Source of the DNA: Chrysochromulina tobinii
Taxonomy: Eukaryota > Haptophyta > Prymnesiales > Chrysochromulinaceae
Assembly: GCA_001275005.1 (NCBI GenBank)
Contig: JWZX01002200.1
Span: 1 to 19,482, forward strand
Reading direction: 5' to 3'
Length of the DNA stretch: 19,482 nt
Part shown: in pieces, positions 1 through 6,598 of the stretch
Numbering within the stretch: the first letter of the stretch is position 1
Layout: each line of letters starts with the position of its first letter
Position numbers and translations under genes: made by a program
Notes under the pieces: model-generated
What the model was told of the DNA's origin: nothing
Database searches by the model: none
The model's input: the letters and a program-made list of their open reading frames with translations, nothing else

Positions 1-359
1 CGGGTTGGCTGAACCTGAACCTCAATTCAACGCCGGGGCGAGCGTACATGTAACAAGGGCTTATTCAGAATGTTCCATGACCCCCCCCCTCACAGAGCAG
101 GGTTCTAATGGTCTGGTAAAATATTGACATTGTTACACATGTAGTGTGTGCCGCGCTGAGTCTGGATAGAGTCTGGAGCCTCTGTCCGCGCTGCGCCCGC
201 TGCGTGAGTGCGTGTGGGGTTCTGTAGATCGCTCACGGAACGAATTTTCCGAAGAGGGGTGAAATCCACGAAATTTTCCATAGCGGGGTCGAAGAGAAAA
301 AATCGAAATTTTATCGAAATTTGTCACACATGATTCGAAATTATGGCATCGAAATTTCC
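1..359. other. Gene-free left flank, AT-richer with repeated CGAAATTT motif
   Basis: No coding region is supportable here. The segment has a C-run at 81-89 and becomes AT-rich towards the transposon. The motif CGAAATTT (or a one-base variant) recurs about five times between 268 and 357. The only open frames are short and low-complexity. It may be decayed repeat or the target DNA of the neighbouring element. Confidence 0.5.
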
Positions 360-361
360 TA

Positions 362-406
362 GGAAGGTCGGAGGTACCAACCCAGAGTGACAGACCAAGT
401 CAGAGT
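362..406 (+). repeat. Left terminal inverted repeat of the transposon
   Basis: This 45-bp arm is the reverse complement of 2279-2323 with one mismatch, twelve bases from the outer end. TA precedes it at 360-361. Confidence 0.9.
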
Positions 407-450
407 GCCACACTACACGCCACACTGTGATGTGCAGTGTGGCGGAAACT

Positions 451-618
451 CCTCACAGTGTGACGCTAAACCGCCTCACTGTGACGCAAAACCGCCTCAC
501 TGTGAGGCGAAACCGCCCCACTGAGGCGCTTTTCCGCCTCATTGAGGCGCTTTTCCGCCACAGTGTGGCGCTTTTCCGCCTCACTGTGGCGCTTTTCCGC
601 CACACTGAGGCGCTTTTC
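451..618 (+). repeat. Left subterminal array of 21-bp palindromic units
   Basis: Eight tandem units of about 21 bp are visible, of the form CCTCACTGTGAGGCG followed by AAAACCG or CTTTTCCG. Each carries a small palindrome around CACTGTG or CACTGAGG. The unit spacer switches from AAA-type to TTT-type partway through, so the array itself has a head-to-head flavour. Arrays like this often serve as multiple transposase-binding sites at transposon ends; that role is inferred. Confidence 0.85.
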
Positions 619-699
619 ATGCTAGTCTACAGCGCTCGATCGTCACAGTGTGGCTCCGTGAGGTGAAGGGCAACGTTCTCAAGATCGTCTCTTCTTTTC

Positions 700-1264
700 A
701 TGTCGCTGTCGAATTCAACGCTGGAGCCAGCGGAGGCCGTGCTGCGCCGGGTGGAGCGCGATACGTATAGCGTAGCGGACGTGCGCAAGGCGCTCTGCTA
801 CTTGCTCGCGCACGTCGAGAAGGGCGACGCGCCGCCGACCCGTGGGTCGTTGCCCACAAGATCCTCAAGATGCCCGCCATGTACTACCCGGTACGCGCGT
901 GTGTGTTCACCTTGCTGCCTCATGCCAAGCATGTGCTTGCTCGCGCTATTCATGCTTCTGGACCCGCCCCAACCCGTGTGCTGAACCGCTCGTTCCCTAC
1001 GATCACGCCCGCTCTGTTCGCGCAGCTCAAGGCTGCGTGGGGGGGGATCGTGAAGTTGCCAGTCGAAGTGCTGCGATCGCCGTGTACGAACCGTCGCGAA
1101 AGGGCGGCGCGAAGAGCAGCATCAAGATCTTCAGCGACGACGAGGAGGAGACTCTCGTCTCCTTTTGCAACATCGCCCTGGAAGGCACCTTTGGCGTGAG
1201 CAAGGAGTTTGTGCACGAGCTCATGTGGGCGTGTGCGCGAGAGTGCGACATCACTACAACGTAG
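700..1264 (+). pseudogene. Degenerate transposase-like N-terminal remnant
   Basis: Three plus-strand frames each carry part of what looks like one protein. The first begins MSLSNSTLEPAEAVLRRVER at 700. The second continues through VVAHKILKMPAMYYP at about 846-890. The last ends at 1264 with EEETLVSFCNIALEG and SKEFVHELMWACARE. This last pattern (acidic residues, E-E-x-LV, then a helix ending in an acidic-rich turn) resembles the region before the CENP-B-type helix-turn-helix in pogo/Tigger transposases. A GT at 891 and AG at 1022-1023 could bound an intron, but at least one frame change remains unexplained. No DDE catalytic domain follows. It lies wholly between the transposon ends. The family match is from memory of the pattern and is weak. 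Confidence 0.45.
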
Positions 1265-1297
1265 GAAGGTTTCGATAAGGTTTCGAAACTCCTACGT
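1259..1297. repeat. 39-bp imperfect inverted repeat inside the transposon
   Basis: The arms 1259-1274 and 1284-1297 are imperfect reverse complements (ACGTAGGAAGGTTTCG against CGAAACTCCTACGT). The left arm contains TAGGAAGGT, the same nine bases found at both transposon ends including the flanking TA. It sits exactly where the transposase-like frame stops, so it may mark a rearrangement junction. Confidence 0.6.
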
Positions 1298-1629
1298 TTG
1301 TCACGCGTAACTAGCTCCCCTTAGTAGCGTGCTAATTAGCGAGATATGCTCCGACACGGTTAGGCTAGGACACTCCGAATTCGCGTTCGCGGTGACAATC
1401 CGCTGCTTTACGTTAACGTTTCCGTCAGCTTCACACCCGGACGGCATAACGTTGCGGTTCCGAGCACACCGACAGCCAACTTATGCCATCGAGCAGGTCG
1501 ATCGACCTGCGTTTGTCTCCTGCGCTCGGCACGGGATTGTCCCACCGCGTCTGCACTCGAGGATTCCTCTCGCTCTATCAGCCACTCATCGGCGAAAGCG
1601 GCTGCGAGCCTGTGGGCAGCACGCGAACC

Positions 1630-1869
1630 TCATCCGCTCGTGGGCGGGTCGCCGGACGAACCCCGATCCACCGCCTCGTAGAAGAGAAGGTAGCCCGTCT
1701 CGGTGGCGCCGAAGATATCTTGCGAGCTGCCAAAGCAGGTCTGCAGCTGCGCCTCGTCCACATCAACGTCGTCAGCGAAGCAGACCTCGTGCGTGCTGAT
1801 GAGAGGTACGCGATAGTGACGGCCGCGGTCGGATTCGACCGTGAGAATCTCACCGCGAGCGCCCTGCAT
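1630..1869 (-). pseudogene. Ubiquitin-specific protease (USP) C-terminal fragment carried in the transposon
   Basis: A minus-strand frame contains RGRHYRVPLISTHE, then VCFADDVDVDEAQLQTCFG, then ATETGYLLFYEA. This has the order seen at the end of peptidase C19 (USP) domains: the catalytic His in a G-x-H-Y context, the W/F-x-x-FDD-x-x-V segment, a fish-hook helix ending in FG or YG, and the terminal GY-[IL]-LFY. The closest style I recognise is the USP12/USP46 group. The natural stop appears to follow shortly after. The Cys box and most of the catalytic domain are missing, and the sequence before the His box does not look like USP. It therefore seems to be a truncated, non-functional copy of a host gene exon. 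It is antisense to the transposase remnant and enclosed by the transposon ends. Confidence 0.5.
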
Positions 1870-2096
1870 CAGGAAGCGGTCCGAGGACCTGCTTCACCTC
1901 AAGTGCCGAGTCTGTGATGGAACTAGGTGAAGCAGCCGCCTAGATGGTCTTGGTTACATTCTCGTCAAGCCGCACTGTGGCATCATTAGCTTTCCTTTGT
2001 GACGATCTATGTACGCGCGTGGCCATGCAAGCCGTTGACGTTCTCTGCTGTGAGATGCGGTGGTGCGGCCGTGCCACAGAGCGGCGCTGGTGGGCT

Positions 2097-2278
2097 CACA
2101 CTGAGGCGGAAAAGCGCCTCAGTGAGGGGGAAAAGCGCCTCAGCTGAGGCGCTTTCGCGTCACAGTGAGGCGGATTTCGCCTCACAGTGAGGCGGTTTTC
2201 CGCCTCAGTGAGGCGGAAAAGCGCCTCAGTGTGGCGGTTTCGCGTCACACTGTGGCGGTTTTGCGTCACAGTGTGATG
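2097..2278 (-). repeat. Right subterminal array of 21-bp palindromic units
   Basis: About nine units of roughly 21 bp, such as CCTCAGTGAGGCGGAAAAGCG, run up to the right terminal inverted repeat. They are the reverse-complement counterpart of the left array. They are not collinear copies, so the arrays have diverged or been reshuffled independently. Confidence 0.85.
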
Positions 2279-2323
2279 ACTCTGACTTGGTCTGTCACTC
2301 TGGGTTGGTACATCCGACCTTCC
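2279..2323 (-). repeat. Right terminal inverted repeat of the transposon
   Basis: Reverse complement of 362-406 with a single mismatch. TA follows at 2324-2325. Confidence 0.9.
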
Positions 2324-2325
2324 TA

Positions 2326-2659
2326 CTTCTATACTTGGGGACTAAAATTGACTGTCAGTGTTCAAGTTCAAGTTCAAGTTCAAGCTCATCATCTCCGTGT
2401 AGACTCCGTCGACTCTCACGTCTCTACACCTCCACTACTAGCCACCTAGCCTCGTGCCTCGAGACGTCGAGAGCAAGTATTCGATACTATGTAGGCTTCA
2501 CTGACTGTCAGTGTTCTCCACACACTGCCATCGTCCACACACTGTTAACGACGGCACAAAGACCCTTGTTGCAGGCTACCGCATCTGAATCGCATCTCGA
2601 TCTGGACGGACTCCCTTCTGAGGTCTTCTGTGTTTGTGGTGTGTCTGTCGGGCACCGAC
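2326..2659. other. Spacer between transposon and next gene, with a hexamer microsatellite
   Basis: No gene is seen. (TTCAAG)4 lies at 2361-2384. GACTGTCAGTGTT occurs twice, at 2350-2362 and again near 2505-2517, flanking pyrimidine-rich sequence. This is probably the upstream and 5' untranslated region of the gene starting at 2660. Confidence 0.5.
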
Positions 2660-3724
2660 ATGGTTCGCGTGAGTGTTTCGCCGCCGCCCGCCCCCCGTCA
2701 CGCTCGACATCCCCGACGCTCGCCGCGCGCGCTCACACGCGTGCCCCGCCGCCCGCCGCAGGAGGGGCAACGCCCTATGGGCCACCCAAACTTGGATGTG
2801 CGGCTCACCCGGTCGCAGTCGGGCAGCATCCTCGACATTGACTTTGTTGGCGGTGAAAGCCCAGCTCTCAAATAGCCACCTCGCTGCGCGTGCCTGCTGC
2901 TCACCGGTGCTCCAAATGTTCTCCGCACAGTCCTTGGCATCGACCCGTCGAGCGCATCCGCGGCGCAGATGAGCAGCAGCACCGGCCCGCTGGTGTCCGC
3001 ATCGTTGTTGAGCAGCCATAGCATGGCGGTGGTGCCGACCGGGCGGCGGCTCAAGATCCTCGAGCACCGCGTCCACAAAGTGGAGATGCGCACCAAGGAG
3101 ACGGGCGAGCAGGAGGAGGAGCTCGTCGTCTCCAACCTTCGCCCGTTTACGCTCAAGGTCGGCGTCCATGACCACCTCGACCAGCCGATTCTCGACTGCT
3201 CGTTGCCGCTGCGCGCCTCGCTGCTGTACGAGAACGGGCTGCCCGTGAAGCAGACGTCAACCTCGGAGCCGCTCCTCGTGGGCGAGACCGACGTGGTCGC
3301 TCTGCAGGGCGCCGCCACGTTCAAGCTACGGATCACGTCCCTCTCTTCGCACCGCGACAAACAGCGCTTCCGCATCCAAGTGGCGCCTCAGGATGTCGAG
3401 CTGCAGCTGAATGAGGGTGGGCTGTGCATCGTGACGGACCCGATGAAAAGCGTCACCAAGCTCGGGCGCGCCACGGGCAGCGCTCTCATGCCGCCCCCGC
3501 CGCCGCCGCCGCTCAACGACCCTTCGGATTATCGGCAGAATGACGCTCTCAAGCGAAAATACGCCGATATCCTCGAGTCGCAGGCAGAGCAGCTCCGCAC
3601 ACTGACGGAGACGCAGCAGCACATCCAGCGCGAGCTCCAGTCGCTGCTCGCCCTCGCGCACCAGCGCGCGCTCAACGGCGGCGCCAGCGTCGCCACACGT
3701 CGCACTGCTGGCGTCGGCATTTGA
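2660..3724 (+). CDS. Uncharacterised protein: beta-rich domain, proline run, C-terminal coiled coil
   Basis: Proposed exons are 2660-2668, 2762-2852 and 2931-3724, giving 297 residues. The first donor is GTGAGT after MVR; both introns (93 and 78 nt) end in CAG and keep the frame. Residues about 70-190 alternate hydrophobic and polar like a beta sandwich, with PFTLKVGVHDHLDQPILDC, LLYENGLPVK and the segment FKLRITSLSSHRDKQRFRIQ. Residues 220-227 are eight prolines or nearly so, and 236-275 form a probable amphipathic helix rich in Gln/Glu/Leu (ILESQAEQLRTLTETQQHIQ). The G-x-x-x-F-x-[LI]...S-x-R...-RFR pattern faintly recalls DNA-binding beta domains such as plant CBP60 proteins, but I do not recognise the family. 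Start choice: an in-frame ATG at 2630 would add ten residues; beginning at 2969 would lose the upstream exons. Confidence 0.6.
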
Positions 3725-4292
3725 ATAGACGGAGAACGGAACAGTAACGGCCGTTTGGGCCGCCGGCAGAGCGGCCGCAAGCGTCACTCCCGTTGGGCGA
3801 CGGCCAGCAGCGGCCGCAGTGCCAGCGGACGTGGCACCAAGTTGTGAGCAGCCCCCGTGCGCAGCAGGCGCACGCGCCTGCATCCCGCCGGTTGGTGGAA
3901 GCTCCTTGACACTGGTCCTTGAATCTCCACTTGAATCTCCACCGACGCCCCCCTCCACGCAAGTGTGCACGCGGTCATTGACACTCGTGCAGCGCGCGTG
4001 GCGGATGGGGCAACAATGCGGATTCGTGTGATACGGAAACGCGTGTTGAACACTCTTGCAGAGTAGTGTAGTTATGTACAGTGGAAGCTGAGTGTCGGTC
4101 CTGTCTTCTGCGTTCTTGCATGTGTCGGTTGCCAACGTATTCGGTTCACACTCCGGTCGGCGTCTCTCAGAGATCACCGAGATGAAGATGCGCCTTATCA
4201 AGGACGCGCCTAAGGCGACCGGGCGGGGCTAAGCGCGTTATGCGTTAAGCGGCCCGGCGGCTGATCGAGTATGCCTGTGATAAGGGGGTCCA

Positions 4293-4350
4293 GGGGTCCC
4301 CGAGCCAGTTGTAACCGCACACGTATGTACGCCGGTCTGGTGTGGGTGTC
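4293..4350 (+). promoter_or_regulatory. Candidate promoter block shared with 8199-8240
   Basis: GGGGTCCCCGA at 4293-4303 is followed by GTACGCCGGTCTGGTGTGGG with TGTC after it, at 4327-4350. The same two elements in the same order occur at 8199-8209 and 8218-8241 (GTACGCCGGTCCGGTGTTGG, then TGTC), just before another plus-strand gene. Spacing between them is 34 and 19 bp. The distances to the ATGs are about 113 and 70 bp. Function is inferred from position and repetition only. Confidence 0.45.
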
Positions 4351-4354
4351 GAGT

Positions 4355-4360
4355 TATAAA
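4355..4360 (+). promoter_or_regulatory. TATA-like box before the glycosyltransferase gene
   Basis: TATAAA occurs 80 bp before the proposed ATG at 4440 in an otherwise GC-rich region, a sensible distance for a short 5' untranslated leader. Confidence 0.4.
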
Positions 4361-4439
4361 CGTTGGCTGTGAACTTTGGCCTTCACAGCTCTCGATCCAT
4401 TTTTGGGTCGGCCGTGCCCCTCATGCCTTGCCCCTGGGC

Positions 4440-6217
4440 ATGAGCGTGCCGCCGCCTCCGCCACTCCCAAACCGGTGGCTGCTCAAGGACATCGACTACT
4501 TCGCTGGCTTTGCGCACGCAGTCCACACCTATCTTGGCGGCGTGGCCCTCGCGGGTGCGCATGGGCTCTCGCTGCTTCACCAGCCCTTCATGTCAGCCCA
4601 CGGAATGGGCTACCATTTTGATGACTTTCTCATGGGCGACGAGCGCGGCCTCGTGGAGCCGCTCGCGGCGCCGGAGCTCGGTGTGAGCCTGCAGGCGCAG
4701 CTCGTCATTGGCGGACGGCCGATCACTATTGGCACCGTGCAGCGCACTGGCTCGGCCGCTCAGGTGACGGCGAAGCTATTGCAAGCACCTGCCGACTCAC
4801 TCACACACGTGCGCAAGGGGCGCTTTGCTTTCGTGGACGAGAACAAGACACTCTGCGTCAACTGCACGATCACACCTGAGTCACGCTACGCGGCCCTGTG
4901 GCTGCGTGAGCGCTTCTGGCGCGCCACGCGTGCTCGCGAGCGGCGAGCAGCCAGCAACAGCCGCTCAAATGTGGGCGCGGGCGGTGTGGCGGACGCGAAG
5001 ACGGTCACGATCGCGATCCATGTGCGCCGCGGCGACGTCACGTACCTCGACAAGTACTCGCGTCCCTCGTCGCGCTGGGTGGAGACGACTGCCATGCTCG
5101 AAGTGCTCCGTGGCGTTTGCAGTGTCCTCGGAGTGCCTCTCGCGCGCCCGGCGGTACGAATACACCTCGTCATCTGCGCGTCGCAGGCACGTGCTCATCA
5201 CGACGCCAATATCCTGTTCACAGGTACGGGTACACCTCTTCTCAGAAGCGAAGGGCTGGCAGGCGAACGACACGGCCGCGCTGCGTGCGGTCGCGCCGCA
5301 CGCGGAGTTACATCTCGACTCGAGCCCGTCTGCGACCATCGACGCCCTTATCCTCATGAGCCGTGCGGATGTGCTGCTGATGGGTGCCTCGGGCTTCTCC
5401 AATTGGGCGGTAGGCTAATGGCCACTGATTTGGCACTGATTGCCGCTGATTGCCGCTGATGGTCATTGATTGCCTCCGTCATCAGGCCATCTTCTCGTGT
5501 GGCGTCAAGATTGGCCCGGCACACCGCCCGATGTTGCCGATGCGCCACGTGCCTTACTCGAATACGCTGGTCGCCTACTCGGGGCCGTTTGAAACCGCCG
5601 CGCTCCCCGCGTTCCGAGCGACCTGGGATGAGTATGTGCACTGCAAGCAGGACGCGGCATGCCGGCGCACGCTGTGTGCACCCGAGCGCATCAACGACCC
5701 ACGCTGGCAGATCAGCCCACTGGCGAAGTCGTACGCAACCCAGCCGCTCGCTGCCCAGTGGCATGTGCCGACAGCGCCGCCTCTAACGACGACTCTGGAC
5801 GAGCAGACAGGCGTGCAGCCAGGCGTCGCCAGCCGTGCGCGCGCCGATGGGCGCTCCGTCAACATCGACGGCTGGCTTGCGGCACGCGACGAGTGCGTGC
5901 GTGCCCATGGTGCTGACCCTGCCAAGGTGACTGTCTGCACGCGGAGCAAGTGGACTCGAAAGCTCAAGGCAGCGTTCAGCCTGAAGGAGCGCCTCGCTTT
6001 AGCCGCGGCCGCGAACCGAAGCAGCGATGGCATCGCGGCTTCCGGTGGCGCCGTGACGGGCACGGGTGGCAGTGCTGCCCACACGAGGGGGACGATGGCT
6101 GCACGAACGAGTAAGTTGGGCCACGCTGGCGCCGGCGGAGGCGAAGGGCTGCTGCCTTGGCCGACGAAAAGTTTTGTCCGCGACGGCGTGACGCACGTGA
6201 CCTGGGCCCGCGCATGA
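4440..6217 (+). CDS. Fucosyltransferase-like glycosyltransferase (HxRRGD type)
   Basis: Exons 4440-5153, 5224-5409 and 5486-6217 give 543 residues; introns of 70 and 76 nt are both phase 0. Two motifs point to a GT-B sugar-nucleotide transferase of the broad alpha-1,2/1,6- and protein O-fucosyltransferase type. The first is IHVRRGDV at residues 193-200, the HxRRxD donor-binding motif. The second, about 268-300, is HLDSSPSATIDALILMSRAD followed by VLLMGASGFSNWA, the D...M..ADvLimg.SgFS pattern of GT11-like enzymes. The C-terminal 240 residues are divergent and end in a Gly/Ala-rich stretch. No clear membrane anchor is visible, so an upstream exon may be missing if the protein is a Golgi type II enzyme. 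The ATG at 4440 is the first in frame; an out-of-frame ATG lies at 4423. Acceptor sugar is unknown. Confidence 0.7.
5423..5473 (+). repeat. Decamer tandem repeat filling intron 2 of the glycosyltransferase gene
   Basis: Five consecutive units of 10-11 bp (CACTGATTTGG, CACTGATTGC, CGCTGATTGC, CGCTGATGGT, CATTGATTGC) make up most of the 76-nt intron 5410-5485. Confidence 0.85.
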
Positions 6218-6598
6218 ACCATGGTCGAATGCCATGGTCTCGTCCTTATCGCCTCTCCGAGAGCCGAGCCCGAGGCCGGGCGCACGACCGGGGCCACGGG
6301 GCCAGCCCGAGCGGAGAGTTCGTCGCGTGTAATAACCGCGGTCGGCTAAATGATTACCGATCGAACGGAATCGATATTTACAAAACACATGCATGAGCGC
6401 GTGACGCGCTTCACACACTCAGTCAGGCACTAAAGGGTTTCTCGATCGAATCGGAGCGTATGGGTTCCAGCGTACGGGTTCCAGAGAGTGGCTCTAAGAC
6501 TTCGGGCAAATCCATGCGGGTTGCGGGCTTCGGCTGCGGCGGCGCGCGCGTGCGCGCGACGGCGGCGCGGCGGCGGCGCGGCGGCGGTCAACATCTCC
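6218..6598. other. Convergent 3' intergenic region with GC-rich simple repeat
   Basis: This lies between two genes whose 3' ends face each other. A hairpin-prone ACCATGGTCGAATGCCATGGT is at about 6218-6238, a 14-bp tandem pair (GCGTATGGGTTCCA/GCGTACGGGTTCCA) at 6456-6483, and a CG/GGC-rich simple stretch at 6531-6588. No gene is seen. Confidence 0.5.

Larger units (their letters stand above)
362..2323. mobile_element. Non-autonomous TIR DNA transposon with TA target-site duplication
   Basis: Two 45-bp terminal inverted repeats, 362-406 and 2279-2323, match at 44 of 45 positions by eye; the outermost bases are GGAAGGTCGG. Each end is flanked by TA (360-361 and 2324-2325), the target duplication typical of the Tc1/mariner/pogo superfamily. 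Inside each TIR lies an array of about 21-bp units (451-618 and 2097-2278), the two arrays mirror-inverted. The interior (about 620-2096) holds a broken frame resembling the N-terminal region of a CENP-B/pogo-type transposase, then on the other strand a fragment resembling a ubiquitin protease C-terminus. No intact DDE transposase is present, so it should depend on one supplied in trans. Superfamily assignment is inferred from the TA and the weak N-terminal match. Confidence 0.85.
3725..4439. other. Intergenic region: 3' end of the 2660 gene and promoter of the glycosyltransferase gene
   Basis: No coding region is supportable; the long minus-strand frame here is a composition artefact. A 13-bp direct repeat (CTTGAATCTCCAC) lies near 3920-3945. 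The right half contains the sequence block shared with the region before the APC15 gene and a TATAAA box. Confidence 0.5.

Noticed and set aside
451-618. CRISPR-like array
   Set aside because: The regular 21-bp periodicity has no unique spacers, sits in a eukaryotic context and has a mirrored partner at the other transposon end.
1483-1917. 144-codon plus-strand frame in the transposon
   Set aside because: It contains LVEEKVARLGGAEDILRAAKAG, which looks protein-like, but the antisense frame has the ordered USP pattern including HY, FxDD and GYLLFY, so the plus frame is likely its shadow.
2576-3375. Two overlapping minus-strand frames of about 200 codons
   Set aside because: They lie antisense to the three-exon gene at 2660-3724, whose splice sites and domain patterning are much stronger evidence.
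3326-4201. 291-codon minus-strand open frame
   Set aside because: It overlaps the well-patterned plus-strand gene antisense, has Arg/Ala/Cys-biased composition with no domain, and extends through intergenic DNA. It is a by-product of high GC.
4185-4265. Possible tRNA or structured RNA
   Set aside because: Short GC-rich palindromes are present, but no anticodon arm, T-loop GTTCRA or CCA-side acceptor pairing could be assembled.
4376-4621. 81-codon plus-strand frame before the glycosyltransferase
   Set aside because: It overlaps the start of the exon with the recognised motifs in another frame and has no domain; translation from it would conflict with the main frame.
5575-6297. 240-codon minus-strand open frame
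   Set aside because: It is antisense to the last exon of the glycosyltransferase gene and shows no recognisable domain.
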